Below are positions 14,175 through 26,308 of a stretch of DNA of 64,000 bases, one piece after another. Position 1 is the first letter of the stretch; the number at the start of each line of letters is the position of its first letter. Under the pieces are notes generated by a model. The model was not told the DNA's origin, ran no database searches, and saw only the letters and a list, made by a program, of their open reading frames with translations. A program made the position numbers and the translations under genes. The stretch is from Archegozetes longisetosus (lineage: Eukaryota > Arthropoda > Arachnida > Sarcoptiformes > Trhypochthoniidae). The DNA lies in assembly GCA_018873245.2 (NCBI GenBank), contig JAEMBT020000006.1, positions 7,523,855 to 7,587,854 on the forward strand, written 5' to 3'.

Positions 14175-14770
14175 ATTGAACAGCGATTAGCTTAAGCTGA
14201 AGATAATGCATAGATGTATAGTTAGTCATTGTGTAAAGCATTAATACGTAAAATAGTGTTCAACTGATATGATGCTGTTTCGCTGGTTCCAAAAGATACA
14301 ACACGATCAATAACTCACCTTTCAATGAACTGAATTGTGCACTGGATTCCTAGTATACAGACATGTGAGTAAGGATGTCGAGAAACAGTATAACTTTCAC
14401 ATCATACATTTCGGTCTAATTCGCTCAAACCTTTTGCGTTACTCTGCTTATGAGTAATAATACTGTTTAAAATTGAAATAACTGTTAATTTTATAGTTAT
14501 ATATATTAATTTAATATGAATTGAAGACTTGTCAGGTTATTATATTGCATTCGAGCTGTCTTTTTGAATAAAAATCTGAAAAACTCTAAAACCCGAGTTA
14601 CACCGTTTCTCCACACTCTTATTCATATACATTACACAAAATTAATCAATAAATATAGTATAAACCATTGAGATTTGTTATTTTGATATTTTTTATTTTA
14701 ATATTTTTAAAATTTTTTTACATTATGATAAAAACCAATAATAAACATAAATAATTATAACTATTAAAGA
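14175..14770. other. Intergenic spacer between the ankyrin gene and furin
   Basis: About 600 bp. An AATAAA-type signal on the minus strand (plus-strand TTTATT at 14692-14697) lies about 75 bp past the furin stop and is a plausible polyadenylation signal. The rest presumably includes the ankyrin-gene promoter. Nothing coding was seen. Confidence 0.55.
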
Positions 14771-17700
14771 CTAGGTCTTCTCAAAAAGACTATCTTCTTC
14801 ATCATCATCATCATCTGCTGTTAGCGAAAATCTTTCAGAACTTTTATCAAAGTTTATCGAAGTATAATTATTAGTGGAAACTTTACGATACGGATTAAGG
14901 TTACCGGGCCTCATATCAGAACGAGTTGTTATCTGTAATGTTGTAAATACAACACCGAATAATAGGATCGCAGAAGCACATATTATGACCACTATAATAA
15001 CGGGATTTTGAAACAGATTTAAAAAATTCTCACTATTTCTGCTGTCAGAGAGTATATCACTATCGAATGAAACACTTCTGGTCCGGTCAACAGCTATAGA
15101 TGAACCGCACGGACCTTTGGATGAGAGACAATGACAGCAATCAGTAAAGTCTTGTGGAAGACCTTCGATATCATTGAAATTTTCAGAGCAACATGGAACA
15201 CATCGCGAGTTGTCCAAAAAATATGGAGCTTCGCAACTCAAACAATCGCTAGCCATTGGACCGCTACATGAAGAACACGTTGGATGGCATGACTCGCATT
15301 TGTGCGTCTCTGTGTTCATGAACTGAGCGGCCAAACATGAATAACATAACCCGTCTGTCAGAGTCGAGTTCTTGAAACATGTGATGCAGTTCTTATGTGA
15401 CGGACCATTACACGTTTTACAAGTATGATGACACCTGTCAAAACCAAATCATTCAGTTAATATTTTTCGAAATTTTACAGCTAATTCTTATTTGGGCTTG
15501 ATCTAAATAGAGACAGAAATCGACTAAGAATTTTCTTAACCAATTCTGTTTAATTCTGTTCAGTTTTAAAATAATTTGATCAAATATAAACGAATTTAGA
15601 ATAAAAATCAGACAGACCTATCACACTCTAGACTGTCTTGATTTGAATGTTCATAAAAATGAATTGGGCATTCTTCTTCGATACACATCCCATTCATCAG
15701 TCGACGACCATTAGAACACGACAAACATTGATTGATACCACTGCCATCACAAGAGGCACACGATTTGTGACAATTAGAACAGTTTAAGTCATTAAGAATC
15801 GTACATTTAGAGACACAACGACTATTCTTAAGAATGAGAGACGCTTTGCAAGAAATGCAATTATCTGGCGATGAAACACAAGATTTACAATTAGAAGAAC
15901 ATGGAAGGCATTCCTTCAGTTTTGCGTCGGCATAATAACCATCGGGACATTGTTTGACGCAATGATAACCATAAAATAATTTATCTTCACTACAGGAAAG
16001 ACAGTTATCGCTCGCTGGTCCGAAACACATCTCGCATTCAGAATTGCATTTCTCACAGACTCCAATCTGATAGTTAGACCACTGTCCGGATGGACAAGAT
16101 TTTAAGCATTCAGACGAACCTAACCCTTGAAATAATCCTATTTTAGCGCATTCACTCATCTTAACAGAGGTCGGAGAAGTACTACGAGGAAGATAACGAA
16201 TAGTTTCATTAGTGGTTAAGTGATAGCTTGAAGGTTTTTCATAGGTGCCGTAAAACACAAGAGACCAAGAAATCAATTTTCCAGGAGATCGGGCAGTTCG
16301 AGAGCCATCGTTTTGGATGATTAGTCTCCAATCACCAGCAGCTGGCTCACCCCAAAAGTGGACCGAAAGAAATGGCCAATTATTGAAAGACGTCTCATCT
16401 GCGTCGCGAGGCCTTGGAAACAATAAATGACTGACAGTTCCCGACGGGGATATCAGTGATATTTTGAGACTTCCCCGAGGTTTGTACTTGAGTGTGATCT
16501 TCGCCTGAACATGCTCTAAGTAATTTATTTCATTGGATGTGTCGCGACATGCATTTGTGGTCATCGACACTTCGAGCTGACGCTTCACATAGATTGGAAT
16601 TTCTCGCTCGCGTTCATCGGCATGAGTTTCACAGATTCTTTGAATTGGGGTTGGGGTCCAGTTCTCTGCAAATCTAACCATTACTGACGCATCTATTAAT
16701 CCATAACCAAATTTATGACTAACTCTTCTTCCGATGCCATTAGTAATCCAACCGTTTTCATGGCGTAAAGGCTCATATCTTGATGAAAGTAGAACCAAAT
16801 GCTGTAAATCTCTCCATGTTAGAGAAGGATTAGCTTCTAATGCGAGTGCGACTATTGCCGCAGCTTTGGATTATGAAAAGATTAAGTAAAAATACTTAAA
16901 TAAGAGTATTAATCAAAATATTAATATCTAAAACCAACCAATAGGAGCAGATGCTGATGTGCCCGTATGTGATCGAGTGCATAATTTGGAAGCGTTCGGA
17001 ACTTCACCTTTTTTTATGCTGTTGAAGTAAGTCGTGTCTTGATCAACAGTCAGCACATTCTCATCTCTACCCGGAGTTCCACTACTATATGTTGTTGCCA
17101 GTGTTGAAGAACACTAGGTAGTAGGAAAAATTCATATTCAAGCTGATCGCCTTGAAAATGACAAACATTAGTCTTACTTCTTCTAAGTACCAGGGCTTTG
17201 CGCCATTCTGTGTGGCACTACTAATAGATAAAGTGTATATAGAATTTGTATATCCATCACAGTTGCAATTGTCAAGACGACGGCCACCATTCCCTAAAGT
17301 AGTGCATTAAAAATAAACTAAGTGTTCTGCTTGTTTGAACAATTTTGAAACAAATATTTATTTAATCAAGATCTAGGCAAACCTGAAGCCCATATAAAAA
17401 CGGATCCCAGTCCATGACGTCCTTTTCGAATGCCATCAATAAAAGCCCGTTGTGCTAGTCTTCCGGGACCATCAACTGTCTTGCCATCATCTTCTGGACC
17501 CCAAGAAGCGGAATATATATCAATATGATTAGGATTCATACTGAGTGCTCGCGCCTCCACCTCATCAGTAACTGTGAATGTATTCATCCATTATAAACAC
17601 AACTTGAAACTCTATATTCATATGACAGACCTGTTCCGTCTAACATGCGAACACCACCTATTGATGCATTGAATGCTATCCCAACGCCACAAAATTCTAA

Positions 17701-20700
17701 CAAAGATATGATCGTATGTTATATAAAGAATCGAAATAAACAGATAATTTGTCTTTCAAGCCTCATTCGATGATTGCATTGTATGATTGAATTTCGAAAA
17801 TAGTATTCAAACTATTAATCAAGCCAATTGGCTGACTTTTCCAGTACATGCATTGTTTGTTATTTGCAGTGGTAGTCCTGATAAACAACTTTAGAAAATT
17901 CATTCGTAAATATTGCATTGGTATTTCAGTCTTTAAGTCTACTTTCAATAAACTTTCGAATCAGAAATAGCAATACAATAATTGGAAATAGTTTTGAGAG
18001 ACGCAATACTTAAGTACTACTCATTGGAATGCATGCATTGGAAAATGTGATGAATAAAGCCTGAAATTATTTGCACAGAAGGGAAATTAATAAATGCATA
18101 AGGTATTATTAGTGAGTAATAAACTATTGGAGTTTATATTTAGTCAAATAAAATAAATAATATTCCATTCATTTATGCTGAGCACTAATTCATTGTCCGA
18201 ATGTGAGTACTCTATGAATACAAAACAGATTTAATCCTTGAAATTGTGTCAATTAATGCAATCAATCAAAAATGTATAGAAGCCAACAATAACAGAGAAT
18301 ATAGAGTCAAAATGCAATACCATTATATGCTTCAGCTGCTACTTCACCGGCACATCGAGTTCCATGTCTATAACACATTTTTTAATTAATTTCAGTTTAA
18401 AAGAAAAAAGAAATGAGGCGTAAAATGATGGAATTACTTATTGTCTCCATTATCTTGTGGCGTTGGATCGGGATCATTATCATTGATGTCATAACTGGCT
18501 TGGGGATCCTTAAGACGAATAACAATCATTATTGAGATAAAATTGATTTTGAATTAAATTTAATAAATTCAGTATTATTATGACTAACATAATTAGTAAC
18601 TAAGTCGGGATGATTTGGCTGGATACCGTCGTCCAAAATGGTTACGACTACACCTTTACCAGTATATCCCCTGCAAACGAATAATTGACATTGAAATTGA
18701 AAATCAAAATTAACAACAATAATAGATATACTCATACATGGCCCACGCGCCGTTTACGTTCATATCATATCCGCCAAGGGCTCCTTTATTCTATCAAATC
18801 AATTACAAATTTGAGATAATAAGAGCTGACTTTTCATATTGAAATTATTTTGATGAATTGTAAAATTGCAGAAAAGACAGGAAATCAGGATTCAAATTGT
18901 AATGCATTGGCTGTAATTCAAGTTTGATAACTATTTTTGCATCGTTTACGGAATTATATTATAATTGGGTTATTTGAAGCAGTGGTTGTTTGAGATTTAA
19001 TCATAATGAATTTTTGAAATGACTTTCAGTTAATCAGTCAAACATTTTTATTGAATTTTATTCTTAGATAAAAGTTTTGTAAACTTGATTCTATATTTTT
19101 TACTTTAAAAGCAATGACTCTAGAGTATTGATATTTTAAATGATCTAATCTTGAACAAATCAGTTGAAGTAAACAGACTAAAGGAAACTGTTGCTATCAT
19201 TTAACCTTATTTAAAATTATCGCTCGAGTTTTGCAATAAAAATTTTAAAATCTAATATTCTAATACAGTGAAACTCTTCTTGCTTCAACTATAGTTTAAA
19301 TGATTTTGAAAATAAGTAACTATCAAGCCATGCACACTTCTATGAGATTATAAAATTATGTCGAAAAAACACTTAAGTGCATCTCAAACTTAGACAGGTT
19401 TTACTGTACCGACTTATTACGACTATTCCTTTCAGATCAAATCCAGCCCTATTTTCCTATGATAAGAAGCTGAGTGAAAAGGTTAAATCAAAAAGTGACT
19501 AAGCACAACATATTGGTTTAATTTTGACGGTCTATTGTCTGACGTATGCATTAAATGAATCTAAACAATATCCTAAAAACGAGTTGAAATGGTAGAAAAA
19601 TTTGAAGCATTCACTTGAAAGAGGTGTTATAAAATAGATGTTTGCACTTTTAATAGGTTATTTATGCATCACTTGAAACTGTAACACTAATGTTTATATA
19701 GAATGTAATGCAACAGCTATTGTCTAAGATAAACCAATTTAGTTTATGGATTAACTTTCAATTAATGTTGACCTAACCTAAACCAATTCCTTTTACACCA
19801 ATCACTTTCAATAAAAACCAGTGAAAACAACTAGACAATTGTCGCATCTCTCAGTTGATTAAATTTGTTAATTATGAAGAGAGAGATTCACTTTTCAGAT
19901 TTGCGGGTCTAATTAGCAGAAGAGAGCTAACATGTATTATTAGATCAAGAGTAAAGTCATAAATCAGTTGAGTTTACAATGAATCTGATAAAATATAGGC
20001 ACAAAGAGAGGGTCAAAATGATATTGAATTCAAGTACATCTATAAAACTTGGAAGACTTATAAAACTAAAAGCTTTCATAAACATTTACAATAGTATTGA
20101 AACTGGTAAAATGGACTATAGTTTGAATTGATTTACGAACTTTAAATGATTAAGGAAATAAATAAGAAAGTGACGAAAAAATAAGTTAAAATTCAATAAA
20201 TTAATAGTTGATTTCTTACCAAATACCACATATCTTTATAGAGTGGATCCAGCATTGGCTTATTATTAACAAATCTATATTCAGTATTGAGGTTATCTCT
20301 CTTAACACGATTTTTTACATGTTGTTGTTCTACCCATAATACCTATGCATACAAAAAACATTGGATCCAATTATTATAATTAGGCATTCTATCGTTACAA
20401 CAAATGCGCTTATCTTAAGCTCAAGCTTTTCGCTTTAATTTTAAAGATTAGAAATTCTGCTGAAAGACACTTGTAATCTATTACAAATAAATTCTTAAAT
20501 ACGGACTATTAGAGTAAAACAGATTATTCAATTTGATCAACTATAATTTTGAATTGAAATTAGGATTGGATTATAGATTGAATAATCTCAGATTGAAGTT
20601 TAAGTAATAGTTTTTTCTTCTTCAAAAAAGACAAATCATTTCTACATTAGACTACAACGAGTTCAATAAAGTAAACATCAAACCAAGCTTTAGATTCTAT

Positions 20701-21542
20701 TAATCTTAAAACATATTTACTTAACTAACGATTTTATGATCAGCAAAGATCTAAGTCTTGAGCTCAAGGTACACTAATTCTTTTGATTTGTTAATAAAAA
20801 ATATAATTAGATAGCAATGAAAGATGAATTAAATCGATTAGAATTAATGAAAGTCAGTGATAAAGGCAAAATATTTATATAAGAGTTATCTAATTGTTAT
20901 AACTTGTAAGTTAACCAAAAAAAGAAGTATTAATCTAGTATTGACTTACATCTGGATCTTTGCTCAACATTGAATGATGAGAATGTGAATAATCAACTGA
21001 ACGCTTGTTTATGCGATTATTAACAAATAAATAATGACAATCCAATGTCCCGATCTATTAATACAAATAAATTTTACAATTAATCACATATGAATAGTAA
21101 ATACAACATAAGAGAATTAGTTAAATCCAAGGATTTTGTCAATAATTTTTAGACAGATTATCAAATGCTAATCTCAAACGATTATGATCAATGACTAAAT
21201 CGTTACAAGGATTACAAATGAATGACATATAAAATGAGACCAAATTATAGAAATTCTAAGAAATAAATAATATAAACAAGTGCCAACTTTTCCATTGTTT
21301 ATGAATCCGTATCTTTTTGCGACCAGGTCCGCGTAATTGTCGTCACATTTGTCCAGATGGACAGCAAACTCATTAGTATATAATTTCTCACAATTGACTA
21401 AATTTAAGCTAAGAATCAATAAAAACAAGTGTAAAAACAATCGATTTGAAGATAAAAATGTAGATTTAAGATTGATTGAGTAGATGGAATCGCCATTAAT
21501 TGCAATAAAGTAATCAAATATTTGAGTAAATATGAAAGCCAT
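14771..21542 (-). CDS. Fur: Furin-like proprotein convertase with Cys-rich repeats and TM anchor
   Basis: Kexin/furin serine protease that cleaves secretory precursors after basic motifs in the trans-Golgi. Thirteen exons on the minus strand: 21288-21542, 20950-21054, 20220-20342, 18738-18790, 18589-18670, 18438-18508, 18321-18367, 17631-17696, 17383-17571, 17178-17293, 16939-17113, 15618-16863 and 14771-15434. They sum to 3192 nt, 1063 residues. Order: hydrophobic signal (~35-52), prodomain ending RVKR (132-135), then catalytic Asp192 (ILDDGI), His231 (KHGTRCAGE), oxyanion Asn332 (WASGNGG) and Ser422 (HTGTSASAP). A P domain follows, then five furin-type Cys repeats, a TM helix (~988-1010) and a 52-residue tail. 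The tail carries YTSI and an acidic cluster after FSLTA, like furin sorting signals. The Cys repeats plus TM resemble Drosophila Fur2. Unusual are the second prodomain site (NNRINKR) and an insertion before Ser422. Confidence 0.93.
19266..19406. mobile_element. Short TA-flanked MITE, family A copy 1 (furin intron)
   Basis: Non-coding 141-bp element in the third furin intron. The left end reads CAGTGAAACT and the right end reads AGACAGGTTTTACTG, giving inverted termini of the CAGTRAAACCTGTCTA type. TA dinucleotides at 19264-19265 and 19407-19408 look like a target-site duplication, as expected for a Tc1/mariner/pogo-type MITE. The same termini recur at 41037-41171 and 55094-55266. Confidence 0.7.
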
Positions 21543-22753
21543 TTAATAATTGAGTTTCTAATATGTTCTCATATACTTTCCATTGGTCTATCAATCGCAC
21601 TATTCATATATCAATAGATTATTCACAAATCAGCTGAACATTTCTCACAATTTCATAATAATATCAATTTCGATATATATTTATGTATGTTTCGACTAAA
21701 ATCAAATTAAGTATGAATACATCTGTCGAACAAGTGTGAAACTCATACAAAACGATACAAAACTCGATGTGAAATATTTTGCACTGACATTACATGTGAT
21801 GCAAAACTTATGACGTCAATAATAACACGTCACTTGCAGGCAGACTAGTTCTCACTTCTGTCTAACTCCAGTTTCTCTATCTGTCGATTGTTGCTTACAG
21901 TCGCGCAAATTTGTTAGACTTTCAATTCTAACATTAATATAACTTTTTATGCTAAAGATTCCAGTTTTATCGCATGAAAAATCGTGAGACAAGTCGTCGA
22001 ACGATCTCAGTTTTATTTCTAAGTTTTTTTCTTTTGGTTCAACTGAAAGGCAAGGGTTTCAGTTGCGAATAAATATTTGTTATTAAGAATTTTGAAAAAA
22101 AATGTCTGATAAAACTCAACTAGAATTTGTTGATGAAAATTTGATCCTACATCTAAGAACTAGTGATTTCAAGTTCTTCAATCAGATAAGTGTTGTACTT
22201 TGAATCAATAACCCTAACATTGGATGGCATATGATATGAGACTTAAACTCGATATAGCTTGTGGTTAAAAGTATTATCAATGAGGTTTACTATTACTGGT
22301 TCAGTGTTCAAATATTGTGTTTAGTTTAAGATTCAATTTAGCATTTAACGATCACAAGCATTATTTACTTTCATTTAGGCAGACTTCTGGACAAAATTTG
22401 TAGAAACTTGCAGGTACTTTCTGCAATTTTCTCAATACTCTCATGAGTATTAGTCATAACTTGTTCTAATTGATAATGTTCCTCAAAACTTAAGACTGAC
22501 GGCTGATTGAGTAAGTCTAAGCCAGACAAAACCCACACAGATTCAAGCTGACAACGAGCTTATCTAAACATTGAGCTAGAATCTGAACTTCAGAGAAAAT
22601 TTTCTCAAGTTGCAATAAGACAAACTTGAATTTAGTTTAAATCCGAAGGTTTTGTTCTCAGAAAAGTCAAGTTTCATGACTTCCTCTGATACAAAATATA
22701 GTTTTTAAGAATTTTTACAATAGCGGAAAACTATATTTCTTCCTAAGACAACA

Positions 22754-22798
22754 GAGGCTAACTTATGACTGATATGAGCTCAAAAAAAAGTTAGCCTC
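22754..22798. repeat. Perfect 11-bp inverted repeat (hairpin)
   Basis: GAGGCTAACTT at 22754-22764 and its exact reverse complement at 22788-22798 enclose a 23-bp loop. A T run follows on the plus strand. No gene assignment; it could be a small structural or mobile-element remnant. Confidence 0.6.
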
Positions 22799-23158
22799 GA
22801 GTTTTTTTTAAAGCTTTTTTAAAAAGTTTTTCTAATAGTTAAAGTTCCTATGAGTTATTGAAATAATTTTTAGCTTTCAAAATAAATATTTGACACAATT
22901 TCGTATAAATACATGACAGTATTTCTTAAGGATATCAATCATGATTTTTTGTTGAGCAAAATAATTTTTAAGCTCCAAACTAACAACGAATGGAAAATCA
23001 TTTCAATTAGAGGACTTAAGGAAATTGAGACTCGATTAGATTCTCCCTGATTTTGATACAGTTTTTATATTATGTAAATATTAATAAAGAAGATAAATAA
23101 ACTTAAATAATTCACATGAAATTGTTTAAAAAAAATGTTTAAGTACACAAATTAAAAG

Positions 23159-23229
23159 AAGTTCATCGATAAAAATTGAATTTATCCTTCACTCACAGTT
23201 ACAAAATTGTGACACTTATCGATGAACTT
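23159..23229. repeat. Perfect 14-bp inverted repeat enclosing a 43-bp core
   Basis: AAGTTCATCGATAA at 23159-23172 is exactly inverted at 23216-23229. A smaller inner palindrome (TCACA/TGTGA) lies within the core. The 71-bp unit may be a very short inverted-repeat element or a structured transcript end. The strand pairing breaks in the middle, so it is not a good miRNA precursor. Confidence 0.6.
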
Positions 23230-23908
23230 TAATATTTGTAATTAGAAAGTCAAACAGTCTGATTTTAACGCTATATTATTTAATCAATTCCTTGTCTGTG
23301 GTTCTTATGATTATATTTGTGACAAATGAAATTTTGATTTTTTAACGTATAGCAAAGTGTTTGCTGTTCCTTTAAAAGGTCCGTTGAGTTTGAAAATTGA
23401 TCCAACATTTTCAATAATAAGACGTAAGACAGCTTTTGAAAAATTTCAGGGTTCGCGGAACAGTCGCGCACGAGTTCGTTTCCAACAAAATGGTTTTGCA
23501 CAAATAAGAAAGTTTTCATAGGTTTCATTTGAATTGAGCCTATTTTTAGAAATTAAATGTTTAAAAGCTGTTTAACTATTTTTATGTTTTCAATTGTATC
23601 ACTTGAAACTGATCTTGCAATCAATTACTCCTTTATTAATAGATTTGAAACAGTTTACGAATTGTTTGAGACTATAAAAATAGAACTTGGATAAAGCAAA
23701 ACTAAAATGATGTAATTTCTAATAAATTATTTAAATAACATTGATTTTACTGATTTATGAAAATAATTGTGACTTCGCTGATGCAAAACTTCAATCTGTT
23801 CATAACAGTAATACGCTTGATTTACTTCAATAATTTAAGTTAAGATAGTTAACATTAATCACTTATGTCATGAATCAATTGTGCTAATAAATTATGTCAT
23901 AAATTATC

Positions 23909-25189
23909 TCAATCAGATTTTTTGTTTGATTGTTTTTCTTGAGCACATTTGCTTATTGTTTGGTCGCACTTGCGAAGAAAGATAATGGCAGCGATTCGGA
24001 ATAAGCCCATTGTTAAGACTTGTAGAGTCATGTCTAGATAGGAGGTGACGGGACTCATACCCGCGCAGACTGTCCTAACCATCCAACTCTCAAATCCTAC
24101 TGTCGATGAAAATTTTCCACTCTATTAAACAAATATAAAAATGATTTTACAAAAAATGTTTATGAGATTAAAAACATGGATCAATTGACTGAGTTTATTA
24201 TTTAACTAAGCAGAAAGCTTATTATCATTACCAAAGCGTCATTGAGAGTCTGTTTGGCCACAACGTCTGGCGAATAAAGGCCTCCGGATTCTGATATCAA
24301 TTTTGTTTCGATTGGCTGTAACAAAGATTAGCCTTGAGTACATTACAAGTCGATTTACAGAATTTTGATTAGTTTTTCACACAAAGTTCAAACTGTACTA
24401 AACAAATGTGAAATTTGACTGTTTTCATACTTTAGTGATTTGTTCGTTTGCAAACCCTGGTGTATCGGTGTCGGGAGGATAAGAAATAGTGACTGATATG
24501 TTGTGTGTCTTCAACTGTATCAACAAAAATCAAACATTAAACAGATTGATAAATGGACATTAAATCTATGGGCATTTTATCACCTCCATTGATAGGACTT
24601 GAGCCAAACCAACGATTGCAAACTTTGAAGAAGAATAAGCTGAGAATCCATACACACCGAAGAGACCAGCGATTGATGAAAACAAGACAATGTGAGCACT
24701 TCCTGCACTTTTCAAAGATGGCAAACAAGCCTTAATCACGTTAACAGTGCCCACATAATTGATGTCAATCATTCTCTTGAACTCATCAATCGGTGTGTCT
24801 TCAAAGCGATGACTAACAGAAGTTCCAGCACAACAAGCCAGCAGGTAAATTGGTCCGCAAACAGCTTCTGCTTCTGTTATAGTCTTTTCGATATCGTAAT
24901 AATCAGACGTGACATCAATCGAAAATGTCATCACTTTTTGTTGACCAACATTTGAGCACTTCTTAAGCAAATCCATTTTTGCTTTCTGCAAGGCCTCTGC
25001 ATCTCTAGCAATGATCGTAACATTAGCTCCACTTTCAATGGCCAGTAGTGCCATCGAATATCCGATGCCTTTTGATCCGCCCGTTATTAAGACATGTTTT
25101 CCTTTCAAGTCGTGAGATTTGTGCGAATACAGTATTTTATAAATAAATATAACAAATATTATTAATACTATCGATATGAATAACCACAT
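23909..25189 (-). CDS. KDSR: 3-ketodihydrosphingosine reductase
   Basis: Short-chain dehydrogenase of the ER membrane that uses NADPH to reduce 3-ketodihydrosphingosine to dihydrosphingosine, the second step of sphingolipid synthesis. Four exons on the minus strand: 24584-25189, 24431-24514, 24232-24315 and 23909-24121, all joined in phase 0, encoding 328 residues (human 332). Residues 2-19 form a TM anchor, TGGSKGIG (36-43) is the dinucleotide-binding motif, and the catalytic pair is Tyr185/Lys189 in YSSSK. SYPPDTDTPGF is the family's post-catalytic motif. The last exon matches the family C terminus (CAGMSPVTS, LQVLTMGLFR) and ends in a lysine-rich tail that could act as an ER-retention signal. 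An in-frame ATG 13 codons upstream (25228) is possible; I chose the start giving the family length and an N-terminal anchor. Confidence 0.93.
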
Positions 25190-26308
25190 TATCTTATATT
25201 TCAATGCTAAATTGCAGTAATATATCAATTAATTTATCAAATCTATTGATATTAAGTGCAGTTTTGAAAACACTATTGCTTATAAATTTTTAAATAGTCA
25301 AATCGGAGTTAGACTAATGTGAACTGTAAACTATTGCAAACTTATCTAGACATTAATAACGTTGGACTAAAATCACCTTTTCGCGTGTATACTATCCTAT
25401 CCCTCTGTTGCGCTTTTTTCGATATTTTGTCTATCTCTTTACATCATGGTTACTTTTTCAAGTTTATTTTTCACTCAACCCACCCCATAATGGTGTGACG
25501 TTGTTAGCGAACAATATTTTGAAGAAATCTGATAGACATCTAAGCGGACATTGATTGCACTAGAGCTCAATCTAAGGCATTCAGAAACATTCAAGTAACA
25601 AAGTGAAAGACGGATAATAACTCGAAATTTGATACTTTTCTATCGAAAGTATTGCATTTCGCTTATTTATGAAGCTTTATGTCAGCATAATTCCAAGTGA
25701 CTTTTGTTTTTTTGGAAAAACAGTCTAACTTAAGAACTGAATAGAAAAATTGCTTATAGACTAAAAATACTCTTGCTATTGAAAAGATTTTGGTTACGAA
25801 ACTATTGCATAATTTGAAACGAAGATAAGGTATCTAGACTTTCGAAAACAAAGTTTGAGATAAAGATGAAAAGCATAAATAACTTTTGAGACTATTCAAT
25901 TTAACAAAACTAAACCTGTAAGAACTGAGTGTGTTTATGTACTGCTCTCATGAGTACTGCAGTTGGAAGATATGATTTTTATGTATAAACTTAGACTAAC
26001 CAAAAATATAGCTATAAAATTAGATGATTAGAATTGAACTAGAAATTGATGAGCAAAAGGTTTTATAAAATGAATTAGATTTGTCTATTTTTCATATGAA
26101 ACTATTATTTGTTAAATTATACATTAAATTGCGCAAAATTATGCATATTTTATATAAGAGATTGTACTGTTAGCATAATTTTCCACAATTAAATCAGAAT
26201 ACAATAGAAGTTACAATAAAATAGGATTTCATTACATGATTAATTTTGAAATTTAGCTCAATGATTGAATTTAAGGATTGAAAATAAGAAAACTATTTAA
26301 CCAATATT
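25190..26308. other. Intergenic spacer between KDSR and PAN3
   Basis: About 1.1 kb with no coding pattern seen. It should include the KDSR promoter and the PAN3 3' untranslated region. Confidence 0.55.

Larger units (their letters stand above)
21543..23908. other. Intergenic region between furin and KDSR
   Basis: About 2.4 kb without a gene I can support. It contains two clean inverted repeats (listed separately), an isolated 82-codon minus-strand frame at 23280-23528 with no recognised family, and a 33-codon plus-strand frame at 22102. None has convincing splice partners. The furin promoter should lie just above 21543. Confidence 0.5.

Noticed and set aside
23280-23528. 82-codon minus-strand frame downstream of KDSR (contains FVGNELVRDCSANPE).
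   Set aside because: It has a plausible acceptor at its start but no partner exon, and KDSR is complete without it. No family recognised, so not called as a gene.
24026-24112. tRNA-like sequence on the minus strand (T-arm-like GCGGG-TATGAGT-CCCGT and an A-box-like segment), considered as a tRNA-derived SINE.
   Set aside because: The same bases are the last exon of KDSR in a clean phase-0 frame matching the family C terminus (CAGMSPVTS, LQVLTMGLFR). The anticodon arm is missing.
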